Shown in pieces: positions 1-8,158 of a stretch of DNA of 64,000 bases. Origin of the DNA: Micromonospora sp. M71_S20 (GTDB taxonomy: Bacteria > Actinomycetota > Actinomycetes > Mycobacteriales > Micromonosporaceae); assembly GCF_003664255.1 (NCBI RefSeq), contig NZ_RCCV01000003.1:124001-188000 (forward strand), given 5' to 3'. A program made the position numbers and the translations under genes. The notes under the pieces were generated by a model. That model saw only the letters and a list, made by a program, of their open reading frames with translations, did no database searches and was not told the DNA's origin. Every line of letters starts with the position of its first letter. Positions within the stretch are counted from its first letter, which is position 1.

Positions 1-648
1 GGCGTCGGCGTCGGCTCCTACATCGACCAGGGCATCAGCGGGGTGCCCTACCTGGACTGGATCGTGCCCGGCCTGATCGCGTCGACGGCGTTGCAGACGG
101 CCGTCAGCGAGTCGACGTGGCCGGTGTTCGGCAACTTCCAGTGGGTCAAGACCTACTTCGCGCAGAGCGCGGCGCCGCTGCGGGTGGGCGACATCCTCGG
201 CGGGCACCTGGCCTTCGTGGTGTTCCGGGTGGTCACCACCGTCGCGGCGTTCCTGCTGGTGACGGCCCTGTTCGGGGCGCTGCGGTCGCCGTGGGCACTC
301 GCCGCGCTGCCGGTGACGGCACTGCTCGGGCTGGCCGTCGCCGCGCCGACCTTCGCGTACGCGTCGGTGGTCTCCGTCGACAGTTGGCTGGCGATGCTGC
401 TCCGCTTCGCGGTCATCCCGATGACGCTCTTCGCCGGCGTGTTCTTCCCCGTCGAGTCGCTGCCCCTGGCGCTGCGCTGGCTCGCGTACGCGACCCCGCT
501 CTGGCACGGCGTCGACCTGTGCCGGGCGGCGTCGCTCGGTGTCGCCCCGCAGTGGCCGGTCGCCGGCCACCTGCTCTACCTCGCGGCCTGGGCGGTCGGC
601 GGCTGGCTGCTGGCCCGGCGCGCGTTCCGTCGCAGGCTGGTCGTCTAG
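1..648 (+). CDS. ABC-2 type transporter permease, 5' end outside window
   Basis: This is a membrane permease of the ABC-2 (DrrB/NodJ) export family. The frame is open from base 1, so the N-terminus lies upstream; 215 residues are visible. At least four hydrophobic segments are seen, including AFLLVTALFGAL and the typical C-terminal FFPVESLPLALRWLAYATPLWHGVDLCR block, a hallmark of ABC-2 drug or polysaccharide exporters. The next gene, 11 bases downstream, encodes a second permease of the same family, so the pair probably forms a heterodimeric channel. The ATPase is not in view and is presumably upstream. The substrate cannot be deduced. Confidence 0.85.
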   Translation, partial: GVGVGSYIDQGISGVPYLDWIVPGLIASTALQTAVSESTWPVFGNFQWVKTYFAQSAAPLRVGDILGGHLAFVVFRVVTTVAAFLLVTALFGALRSPWALAALPVTALLGLAVAAPTFAYASVVSVDSWLAMLLRFAVIPMTLFAGVFFPVESLPLALRWLAYATPLWHGVDLCRAASLGVAPQWPVAGHLLYLAAWAVGGWLLARRAFRRRLVV

Positions 649-659
649 GAGGGGTCGCA

Positions 660-1469
660 GTGGTCGGTCTCGTCCTGCCCCGGCTGGTCGCCGTCTCCGC
701 CGCGTCCCGCCGGTCGGTCTCCGTGGCCGAGCGCAACGTCGCGGCTCTGAAGGCCGTCTACTGGCTGCTGCTCGTCTCCGGTTTCGTGGAGCCGCTGCTC
801 TACCTGCTCTCCATCGGTGTCGGGGTCGGCACGCTGGTCGGCGACCTCACGCTCGCCGGCGGCGAGGTCGTCAGCTACGCGGCGTTCGTCGCGCCGGCCA
901 TGCTCGCGTCGTCGGCCATGTCCGGCGCGCTGTCGGAGACGACCTTCAACTTCTTCGGCAAGATGAAGCAGATGAAGCTGTACGACGGGGTGATCGCCAC
1001 CCCCGTGCAGCCGTTCGAGATCGCGGTGGGAGAGCTGCTCTGGGCGATGCTGCGTGGCAGCGCCTACTCGGCCGCCTTCCTGGTGGTGATGGTGGCGATG
1101 GACCTGACCACCGCGGCGCGGGCGCTGGTCGCCTTTCCGGCGGCCGTGCTGGTCGGCTTCGCCTTCGGCGCGCTGGGAATGGCGATCACCACCTTCATGC
1201 GCAGCTGGCACGACTTCGACCTGATGTCGGCGGCCCAGTTCACCCTCTTCCTCTTCTCCGGCACGTTCGTCCCCGCCGAGTCCTACCCGGCCGCGCTGCG
1301 CTGGGCGGTGGAGGTGACTCCGCTCTACCGGGCGGTGCACCTCATCCGTGGCGTCTCGGTGGGCGCGGCCGGCTGGGAATGGGTGCTCGACGTGCTCTAC
1401 CTGTTCGCGGCGATGGTCCTGGGGCTGCTGGTCGCCTCGCGCCGGATGGGCAGGTTGCTCTACGGCTAG
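660..1469 (+). CDS. ABC-2 type transporter permease
   Basis: Second permease of the export system, 269 aa. I place the start at the GTG at 660 because an AGGAGGGG ribosome-binding site lies at 647-654, just after the preceding stop; the same frame is open further upstream but that part overlaps the first permease. About six hydrophobic segments are visible, and the C-terminal block LFSGTFVPAESYPAALRW followed by VTPLYRAVHLIRG is diagnostic of the NodJ/DrrB permease family. It sits in the cytoplasmic membrane and would pair with the gene at 1-648 and an unseen ATPase. Substrate unknown. Confidence 0.85.
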   Translation: MVGLVLPRLVAVSAASRRSVSVAERNVAALKAVYWLLLVSGFVEPLLYLLSIGVGVGTLVGDLTLAGGEVVSYAAFVAPAMLASSAMSGALSETTFNFFGKMKQMKLYDGVIATPVQPFEIAVGELLWAMLRGSAYSAAFLVVMVAMDLTTAARALVAFPAAVLVGFAFGALGMAITTFMRSWHDFDLMSAAQFTLFLFSGTFVPAESYPAALRWAVEVTPLYRAVHLIRGVSVGAAGWEWVLDVLYLFAAMVLGLLVASRRMGRLLYG

Positions 1470-1532
1470 GGGTTAACGGTGGCCGCTGCCTGGGCATGTC
1501 GAGGGGACTGACGCCGACCACGAGGAGGGGCG

Positions 1533-2651
1533 ATGGCCTCCGACGAGTCCTCCACCCGCAGCGGGCGCGACCGCGACGATTCCGGGGCGGTGCCCGCCGG
1601 CCGGGTGGGCGACCGCCGGACGGGCCGCGCGGACCGGGGATCCGACCCCGTTCGTGTCGAGCGGCACCGCCCGGGTCGCGGCCCGGTCGGGCCCGACGAG
1701 GGTCCCGACAGCCCGACCGAGTTGCCGGGCGCCGGCTGGAAGGCCGCGCTGCGCCGCACGGTGCGGGAGTTCCAGGACGACAGCCTGACCGACTGGGCGG
1801 CGGCCCTGACGTACTACGGGGTGCTCTCCATCTTCCCCGGCCTGCTGGTGCTGGTCTCGGTCCTCGGCCTGCTCGGCCCGGGGGCCACGCAGGGCGTCAA
1901 GGACACCGTCAACCAGGCGGTCCCGCAGGGGGAGATCCGGCAGATCGTCGAGGGGGCCATCGACCAGGCACAGCAGAGCGGCGGTTTCGCCGGCTTCGCC
2001 GCCATCCTCGGTCTGCTGGCCGCGTTCTGGTCGGCGTCGGGTTACATCGCCGCGTTCATGCGGGCCTCCAACACCATCTACGACGTGCCGGAGGGGCGCC
2101 CGATCTGGAAGACGTTGCCGATCCGCGTCGGGGTGACCGCGTTGGTCGGCGTGATGCTGCTGGCCAGCGCGGTGATCGTGGTCTTCACCGGCGGCCTCGC
2201 CGAGCAGGTCGGGGAGGCGATCGGGCTGGGATCCACGGCGGTGACCGTGTGGAACATCGCCAAGTGGCCGGTGCTGCTGCTCCTGGTGAGCCTGATGTTC
2301 GCGATCCTCTACTGGGCGTCGCCGAACGCCCGGCACGGCGGCTTCCGCTGGGTCAGCCCCGGGGGCGTACTGGCCGTGGTCATCTGGTTGGTGATCTCGG
2401 GCCTGTTCGCGCTCTACGTCAGCAACTTCGGCTCGTACAACAAGACGTACGGGGCGCTCGCGGGTGTGATCATCTTCCTGATCTGGCTGTGGCTGAGCAA
2501 CATCGCGATCCTCCTCGGCGCGGAGTTCGACGCCGAGCTGGAGCGCAGCCGCGCCATCGAGGCGGGCCACTCCCCGGACGAGGAGCCGTACGTCGAACTG
2601 CGCGACGACCGCAAGCTCAAGAAGAAGCGCAACGCCGCCAACCGGCGCTGA
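1533..2651 (+). CDS. YihY/BrkB family inner membrane protein
   Basis: 372 aa. Residues 1 to about 65 are polar, charged and probably disordered; the rest is the six-helix YihY (formerly 'ribonuclease BN', BrkB) membrane domain. Visible family marks are the DWAAALTYYGVLSIFPGLLVL segment near residue 90, the SASGYIAAFMRASNTIYDVPE block and the late FGSYNKTYGALAGVIIFLIWLW block, all strongly conserved in this family. The C-terminus is a basic tail (RKLKKKRNAANRR). A GAGGAGGGG ribosome-binding site precedes the ATG. The molecular role of the family is unsettled; it is not a tRNA nuclease as once claimed. Confidence 0.9.
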   Translation: MASDESSTRSGRDRDDSGAVPAGRVGDRRTGRADRGSDPVRVERHRPGRGPVGPDEGPDSPTELPGAGWKAALRRTVREFQDDSLTDWAAALTYYGVLSIFPGLLVLVSVLGLLGPGATQGVKDTVNQAVPQGEIRQIVEGAIDQAQQSGGFAGFAAILGLLAAFWSASGYIAAFMRASNTIYDVPEGRPIWKTLPIRVGVTALVGVMLLASAVIVVFTGGLAEQVGEAIGLGSTAVTVWNIAKWPVLLLLVSLMFAILYWASPNARHGGFRWVSPGGVLAVVIWLVISGLFALYVSNFGSYNKTYGALAGVIIFLIWLWLSNIAILLGAEFDAELERSRAIEAGHSPDEEPYVELRDDRKLKKKRNAANRR

Positions 2652-2977
2652 GCCCACCTCCGCCCGCCGCTCCGCCGCCCCGCCACCCGCCCGGTGGCGG
2701 GGCGGCCCCGTCCTTCCCCGGGCCTTTGCGATCCCGCACTACGGGTCCCCTTTTTGTCCTGGTCTGCGGCCTCTGCCCCGTCGCAATGTCCGAGGACGCG
2801 GTGGTCTGCGCCGAGCGGCGAGCTTTTCCTGATCCGTCGAAGGCTTTTGTTCGAACGGACAAAAGTTCGCGTCAGATCGGCCGAAGCTCTGGACACGTGA
2901 CACGGAACACTCCTACTGTGTCGGCACGACACCTCGGCATTACGTCGATGTGAACGAGCCGCGAAGAGGTGAGTCCG
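2652..2977 (+). promoter_or_regulatory. Gene-free control region upstream of the ROK regulator/sugar transport operon
   Basis: This 326-base gap carries an operator-like inverted repeat at 2844-2865: CTTTTGT, eight bases, ACAAAAG; the two 7-base arms match perfectly and 18 of 22 positions are palindromic. Downstream is a possible -35 TGGACA at 2890-2895 and a -10 TACTGT at 2914-2919, spaced 18 bases. The block 2844-2896 recurs with identical internal spacing at 18344-18396, upstream of the secreted sugar dehydrogenase. Because the first downstream gene is a ROK repressor, autoregulation through this site is the natural inference. Confidence 0.65.
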
Positions 2978-4156
2978 GTGCGGACGGTCGACCCCCTGCA
3001 CGTACGGCTGCTGCGGCTGCTCCGTGACGAGGGGGCGGTGTCCCGGGCCGAGCTGGGCGACCGGTTGCAGATGCCCCGTCCCCGGCTGCTGGCGGAGCTG
3101 GAACGGCTCGTCACCCTCGGCTACGTCGCCGAGGCAGGGCTGGCCGCCTCCCGGGGCGGTCGCCGCTCCACCCTCGTCGAGCTGAGCCCGCGCCTGCGCT
3201 TCGCCGCCGTCGACCTCGGCGCCAGCTCCATCGACGTCGAGGTGGTCAACGGCAGGCTGGAGCCGGTCGCCGCGTACGCCGAGGCGGCCGACATCCGCAC
3301 CGGCCCGAAGGTGATCCTCCAGCGGGTCAACGAGTTGCTGCACAAGGCCCGGGTGGACGGTGCCTACGAGCGGCTCGACGCCGTCGGCATCGGGGTGCCC
3401 GGCCCGGTCAGTTTCCGCGACGGCGTGCCGGTCTCCCCGCCGATCATGCCGGGGTGGGACCGGTTCCCGGTGCGCGAACTGCTCACCCGCGAGCACGGCT
3501 GCCCGGCCGTGGTCGACAACGACGTCAACATCATGGCGATCGGGGAGCGGCACGGCGGGGTCGCCCACTCCGTGGACGACTTCCTCTTCGTGAAGATCGG
3601 CACCGGAATAGGGTGCGGGATCTACCTCAGCGGCGAGGTCTACCGGGGCACCGACGGCTGCGCCGGCGACATCGGCCACATCCAGGTCGACGCGCACGGC
3701 CCGATGTGCTCCTGCGGCAACGTCGGCTGCCTGGAGGCGCTGTTCAGCGGGGCCGCGCTGGCCAAGGACGCGACCGCCGCCGCGCGCAGCGGGGTGTCGC
3801 CCGCGCTGGCCGAACGGCTCGCCGCGCGCGGCGCGGTGACCGCGCTCGACGTCGCCGGGGGCGCCGTCGAGGGGGACGTGACCTGCATCCAGCTGATCCG
3901 CGACGGGGGTCGGCGGGTGGGTGGGGTCCTGGCCGGGCTGGTCAGCTTCACCAACCCGTCGATGATCGTGATCGGCGGCGGGCTCGCCCAGCTCGGTCAC
4001 ATCCTCCTCGCCGAGATCCGCAGCGTCGTCTACCGCCGGTCGCTGCCGCTGGCCACCGGCAACCTTCCCGTCGTCCTCTCCGAACTCGGCCCGCGCGCCG
4101 GTGTGGCCGGCGCGGCCGTGCTCGCCAGCGACGTCGCCTTCGGGGAGGCATCGTGA
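2978..4156 (+). CDS. ROK family transcriptional regulator
   Basis: 392 aa from the GTG at 2978, which has a GAAGAGG ribosome-binding site 9 bases upstream; a GTG at 2969 in the same frame is an alternative. Residues 1-65 form a winged helix-turn-helix (LLRLLRDEGAVSRAELGDRL), followed by a sugar-kinase-like ROK domain. The ROK zinc motif CxCGxxGC is present as CSCGNVGCLE, and a VDNDVN stretch matches the sugar-binding region. The ATP-binding glycines are partly degenerate (VDLGASSID), as in regulatory rather than kinase ROK proteins. It heads the sugar ABC operon and probably represses it, releasing DNA when a sugar binds. The stop overlaps a repeat-encoded mini-ORF (4153-4215). Confidence 0.9.
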   Translation: MRTVDPLHVRLLRLLRDEGAVSRAELGDRLQMPRPRLLAELERLVTLGYVAEAGLAASRGGRRSTLVELSPRLRFAAVDLGASSIDVEVVNGRLEPVAAYAEAADIRTGPKVILQRVNELLHKARVDGAYERLDAVGIGVPGPVSFRDGVPVSPPIMPGWDRFPVRELLTREHGCPAVVDNDVNIMAIGERHGGVAHSVDDFLFVKIGTGIGCGIYLSGEVYRGTDGCAGDIGHIQVDAHGPMCSCGNVGCLEALFSGAALAKDATAAARSGVSPALAERLAARGAVTALDVAGGAVEGDVTCIQLIRDGGRRVGGVLAGLVSFTNPSMIVIGGGLAQLGHILLAEIRSVVYRRSLPLATGNLPVVLSELGPRAGVAGAAVLASDVAFGEAS

Positions 4157-4230
4157 GCGCGAGGAGTGAGCCGGGTCTGCGAGCCCCGCAGTCGCGAACG
4201 GAGAAGGCATCGTGAGCGAGCGCGAGGAGG
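4149..4230 (+). repeat. Intergenic repeat insertion encoding a 20-codon relay ORF
   Basis: A short direct repeat beginning AGGCATCGTGAGCG occurs at the end of the ROK gene and again at the start of the ATPase gene, 59 bases apart. The intervening DNA reads in frame from the GTG at 4153 to the TGA at 4213-4215 (VSARSEPGLRAPQSRTEKAS). That mini-ORF overlaps the ROK stop at its start and the ATPase GTG at its end, so the GTGA stop/start coupling is kept on both sides. Such GAGCGAGCGCGAGGAG-type repeats are common between Micromonospora and Salinispora genes (from memory). Confidence 0.6.
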
Positions 4231-5843
4231 AGACCGTGGCCCGATCCGAGGAGACGGCCGCCGGGCCGGCGGATGCCGTCCCCGCCGGCGCCCCGCTGGT
4301 CGAGGCGCCCGCCGACGCCGTCGCGGGCGAGGTGGTGCTGCGCCTCACCGACGTGGTCAAGACCTTCCCGGGCGTACGGGCCCTGGACGGGGTGCAGTTG
4401 GAGGTGCGCGCCGGCGAGGTGCACTGCCTGCTCGGGCAGAACGGCGCCGGCAAGTCCACCCTGATCAAGGTGCTGGCCGGGGTGCACCGGCCCGACTCGG
4501 GGCTCGTCGAGTGGCGGGGCAGCCCGGTCACCTTCGCCAACCCGCAGGCCGCCATGCGCGCCGGCATCGCCACCATCTACCAGGAACTCGACCTGGTCGA
4601 GGACCTCTCGGTCGCGGAGAACGCCTTCCTCGGCCACGAGCCGCGCCGGTTCGGCTTCGTCCGGCGGGGCGCCATGGCCCGGCACGCCCGGCAGATCCTC
4701 GGTCGGCTCGGCCACGCCGAGATCCCGCCCGGGCGGATGGTGCGCGCGCTGCCCGCCGCCGGCAAGCAGATCGTCAGCATGGCCCGCGCGCTCTCCCACG
4801 AGGCACGGCTGATCATCATGGACGAGCCGAGCGCCGTGCTGGCCCACGACGAGGTGGGCAACCTGTTCCGGATCATCCGGGAGCTGACCGCGCAGGGCAT
4901 CGCCGTCATCTACATCTCGCACCGGCTGGAGGAGATCCGCGAGATCGGCGACCGGGTCACCGTACTCAAGGACGGCCGGACCACGGCGGCGAACCTGCCG
5001 GCCCGCGACACCCCGACCCGCGACCTGGTCAGCCGGATGACCGGCCGCACCATCGAGTACGTCTTCCCGGACCGCCCGGCCGGCGCGGCCGGCGGCGCGG
5101 AGTTGCTCACGGTCGAGGGGCTGACCCGGGCCGGCGAGTTCGCCGACGTCTCGCTCAGGGTCCGGGCCGGCGAGATCGTCGGCATCGCCGGACTGGTCGG
5201 CTCGGGCCGTTCCGAGCTGCTGGAGACCATCTACGGCGCGCGCCGTGCCGAGGCCGGCTCGGTGCGGATGGCCGGTCGGGCGCTGCGCCCCGGCAGCGTC
5301 GGCGCGGCGGTGCGGGCCGGCATGGGAATGGCCCCCGAGGAGCGCAAGAGCCAGGCGCTGCTGCTGGGCGAGCCGATCTACCGCAACGTGACCCTGGCGA
5401 CCTTCGCCCGCTACGCCCGCGCCGGGTTCACCGACGCCGGGCGGGAACGGGCGGAGGCGGACCGGATCGCCGAGAGCCTGGAGCTGCGCCCCCGCGACGT
5501 ACGCCGGCCGGTGCGCACCCTCTCCGGCGGCAACCAGCAGAAGGTGGTGGTCGGCCGCTGGCTGCTCGGCGACACCCGGCTGCTGCTGCTCGACGAGCCG
5601 ACCCGGGGCGTCGACGTCGGCGCCCGGGCGGAGCTCTACCAGGTGATCCGGGGGCTGGCCGCGCGCGGCGTCGGGGTGCTGCTGGTCTCCAGCGAGGTCC
5701 CCGAGGTGCTCGGACTGGCCGACCGGGTGCTGGTGATGCGGGAGGGGCGGGTCGTCCGCGAGGCCCCGGCCGGCGAACTCGACGAGAACACCGTGCTCGA
5801 CCTCGTCATGGCGGGGTCCCTGATGGAAGGCGCACCGGCATGA
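4212..5843 (+). CDS. Sugar ABC transporter ATP-binding protein (RbsA/MglA type)
   Basis: 543 aa with two fused nucleotide-binding domains, as in the CUT2 (ribose/galactose/xylose) family. Domain 1 has an intact Walker A GQNGAGKST near residue 75, Walker B LIIMDEPSA and the usual degenerate signature LPAAGKQ. Domain 2 has the degenerate Walker A GLVGSGRSE, a perfect LSGGNQQKV signature and Walker B LLLLDEPTRGVDVG. That asymmetry is normal for the family. The N-terminal ~38 residues are low-complexity and start inside the repeat described at 4149-4230; a GTG further in could be the true start. It energises the permease encoded next (ATGA overlap). Confidence 0.92.
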   Translation: MSEREEETVARSEETAAGPADAVPAGAPLVEAPADAVAGEVVLRLTDVVKTFPGVRALDGVQLEVRAGEVHCLLGQNGAGKSTLIKVLAGVHRPDSGLVEWRGSPVTFANPQAAMRAGIATIYQELDLVEDLSVAENAFLGHEPRRFGFVRRGAMARHARQILGRLGHAEIPPGRMVRALPAAGKQIVSMARALSHEARLIIMDEPSAVLAHDEVGNLFRIIRELTAQGIAVIYISHRLEEIREIGDRVTVLKDGRTTAANLPARDTPTRDLVSRMTGRTIEYVFPDRPAGAAGGAELLTVEGLTRAGEFADVSLRVRAGEIVGIAGLVGSGRSELLETIYGARRAEAGSVRMAGRALRPGSVGAAVRAGMGMAPEERKSQALLLGEPIYRNVTLATFARYARAGFTDAGRERAEADRIAESLELRPRDVRRPVRTLSGGNQQKVVVGRWLLGDTRLLLLDEPTRGVDVGARAELYQVIRGLAARGVGVLLVSSEVPEVLGLADRVLVMREGRVVREAPAGELDENTVLDLVMAGSLMEGAPA

Positions 5844-6964
5844 CCGAGGGTCCTACTCCCACCGTGGCGCCCCAGCGGGCGGCGCAGCTGCCGGCGCAGT
5901 CGCCGCCGGTGGACCCGGCACAGACCGCAGCGGCCGTCGACAAGGTGGCGGCGCCGGGCCGGATCTCCTGGTGGCGGGGGGACGGCGGCGAGGGCGTCCG
6001 CCGCAACCTCGGCCTGATCGGGGTGCTGGCCGTGCTCGTCGTGATCGGCGCCCTCACCCGCTCCGACCTCTACTCCAACCCGGACTGGGTGTGGGACAAC
6101 GTCCTGAGCATCCTCAAGCTGGCGGCCGTGGTCGGCGTGGTCACCGTCGGCATGACCTTCGTGATCATCGGCGGCGGCATCGACCTCTCCGTCGGCGCGA
6201 TCGTCGCGCTGGCCGGCGTCTGGTGCACCACGGTGGCCACCCAGAGCTACGGCGCCGGCGGCATGATCTTCAGCGCGCTCACCGTCGGGTTGGCGGTCGG
6301 CCTGGTCAACGGGCTGCTCATCTCGTACGGCCGGCTGGTGCCGTTCATCGCCACCCTCGCGATGCTGGTGGCGGCCCGAGGGCTGGCCGCCGAGATCTCC
6401 GACAAGCAGACCCAGGTGTCGGACAACGGCTTCATCAACGGCCTCGCCAGCAACAGCCTGCTGGGCATCCCGCTGCTGGTCTACATCCTCGCCGCTGTGG
6501 TCGCCGCCGGCTGGGTGCTGCTCAACCGCACCACCTTCGGCCGGCGTACGGTCGCCGTCGGCGGCAACCCGGAGGCCGCCCGGCTCGCCGGGATCAACGT
6601 CCGGCGGCACACCGTGCTGCTCTACGCGCTCTCCGGCCTCTGCTGCGGGATCGCCGCCATCATGCTCACCGCCCAGGCCAACTCGGCGCAGGCGGCGATG
6701 GCGAACCTCTACGAGCTGGACGCGATCGCCGCCGCGATCATCGGCGGCACGCTGCTCAGCGGCGGGCGGGGCACCATCATCGGTTCCCTGCTCGGGGTGG
6801 TCATCTTCGCCACCATCACCAACCTCTTCGCCATCAACGGCCTCTCCACGGAGGCCCAGAACATGGTCAAGGGCGGCATCATCGTGGCCGCCGTCCTGGT
6901 CCAGCAGGTCCAGTTCCGCAGCCTCACCCAGTTCCTGGGCCGCAACCGGCTCACCTCCACCTGA
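5840..6964 (+). CDS. Sugar ABC transporter permease (RbsC/XylH type)
   Basis: 374 aa. The ATG at 5840 overlaps the ATPase stop (ATGA). After a Pro/Ala-rich cytoplasmic N-terminus of about 50 residues come 8-10 hydrophobic helices. The family block VTVGMTFVIIGGGIDLSVGAIVAL is followed by LVNGLLISYGRLVPFIATLAM, and the Gly-rich GGTLLSGGRGTIIGSLLGV lies near the C-terminus; these are hallmarks of CUT2 permeases such as RbsC. It forms the channel for the sugar delivered by the lipoprotein at 7086-8138. Confidence 0.93.
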   Translation: MTEGPTPTVAPQRAAQLPAQSPPVDPAQTAAAVDKVAAPGRISWWRGDGGEGVRRNLGLIGVLAVLVVIGALTRSDLYSNPDWVWDNVLSILKLAAVVGVVTVGMTFVIIGGGIDLSVGAIVALAGVWCTTVATQSYGAGGMIFSALTVGLAVGLVNGLLISYGRLVPFIATLAMLVAARGLAAEISDKQTQVSDNGFINGLASNSLLGIPLLVYILAAVVAAGWVLLNRTTFGRRTVAVGGNPEAARLAGINVRRHTVLLYALSGLCCGIAAIMLTAQANSAQAAMANLYELDAIAAAIIGGTLLSGGRGTIIGSLLGVVIFATITNLFAINGLSTEAQNMVKGGIIVAAVLVQQVQFRSLTQFLGRNRLTST

Positions 6965-7085
6965 TCCGTACCGCACCGACCGCGCGGCATCCGGGCCACC
7001 CGAGCGACGGTGGCCGGGCCCCGCACGCTCTCTTCCGTTCCGCACCGCGAGATTTCCTCCACCACCGTCAACCCAGGAGGTCGTC

Positions 7086-8138
7086 ATGACCCAGCAGAGT
7101 CGCGACATGTCGCGCCGCCGGCTGCTCTTCGGCGGGGCCGCCGTCGGCGCCGGCGTGCTGCTCGCCGGCTGCACCAGCAACGAAGCCCAGCCGACCGAGG
7201 CGCAGACCAAGGCGGCCGCGCCGGGCGGCAACAGCGAGCCCGGCAAGCGGGTCGTCATCGGCTTCTCCGCGCCGGCCGCGGACCACGGCTGGATCGCCGC
7301 CATCACCAACAACGCCAAGGCGCAGGCCGGGGCGTACTCCGACGTGGAGTTCAAGTCGGTCGAGGCCGGCGCGGACGCGGCGGCCCAGCGGGCGGCGCTG
7401 TCCACGCTGATCTCGCAGAAGCCCGACGTGATCGTGCTGCTGCCGCACGACGGCAAGGAGCTCAACGCGTTCGGCCTGGAGGCGATGAAGGCCGGCGTCC
7501 CGGTGGTCAACCTGGACCGGGCCTTCCCCGACGCGCGGGCCTACCGGCTCCAGATCAAGGGCGACAACTACGGCATGGGCGTGGCCGCCGCCACCTACAT
7601 GATCGAGCAGTTCAAGGCCAAGGGCATCAGCAACCCGGTGATCGGCGAGATCGCCGGCATGGACGAGCTGGAGCTGACCCAGGAGCGGTCGAAGGGCTTC
7701 GTCGACACCCTGACGGCGAGCGGCTTCAAGGTCGCCAACCGCCGGGCGGCCCGGTTCACGGCCGACTCCGGCCAGCAGGAGGCGGCGCAGCTGCTCCAGG
7801 CCCTGCCGAAGATCGACGCGCTCTGGAACCACGACGACGACCAGGGCATCGGCGTGCTGGCCGCGGTCAGCCAGAGCGGCCGCAAGGAGTTCTTCATGGT
7901 CGGCGGCGCCGGCTCGAAGAAGGCGATGGAGGACATCCAGGCCGACAACACGGTGCTCAAGGCGACCGTTACCTACAGCCCCTCGATGGCCTCCTCGGCC
8001 GTCTCCCTGGCCCGCCTGATCGGCCAGGGCAAGGGCATGTCCGACCTGGTGGAACTCCAGGTGCCCAAGGAGATCATCCTCGCCTCCGAGACGATCACCA
8101 AGGAGAACGCGGGCAACTACCTCAAGCTCGGGTTCTGA
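7086..8138 (+). CDS. Sugar ABC transporter substrate-binding lipoprotein
   Basis: 350 aa periplasmic-binding-protein-like (type I, RbsB class) protein. An AGGAGG site lies just upstream of the ATG. The N-terminus SRRRLLFGGAAVGAGVLLAGC combines an RR motif with a lipobox (LAGC), suggesting Tat or Sec export and lipid anchoring outside the membrane. The mature part opens with VIGFSAPAADHGWIAAITNNA and contains DVIVLLPHDGKELNAFG and VPVVNLDRAFPDARAY, typical of sugar-binding proteins. As the binding component of the operon it sets the transported sugar; the exact sugar cannot be read from sequence. Confidence 0.92.
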   Translation: MTQQSRDMSRRRLLFGGAAVGAGVLLAGCTSNEAQPTEAQTKAAAPGGNSEPGKRVVIGFSAPAADHGWIAAITNNAKAQAGAYSDVEFKSVEAGADAAAQRAALSTLISQKPDVIVLLPHDGKELNAFGLEAMKAGVPVVNLDRAFPDARAYRLQIKGDNYGMGVAAATYMIEQFKAKGISNPVIGEIAGMDELELTQERSKGFVDTLTASGFKVANRRAARFTADSGQQEAAQLLQALPKIDALWNHDDDQGIGVLAAVSQSGRKEFFMVGGAGSKKAMEDIQADNTVLKATVTYSPSMASSAVSLARLIGQGKGMSDLVELQVPKEIILASETITKENAGNYLKLGF

Positions 8139-8158
8139 TACACGGGGGGAGACCCACC

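Noticed and set aside
4166..6964. 932-aa plus-strand frame
   Set aside because: Its first two thirds are Arg-rich shadow of the ATPase gene; only the permease part from the ATG at 5840 is real.
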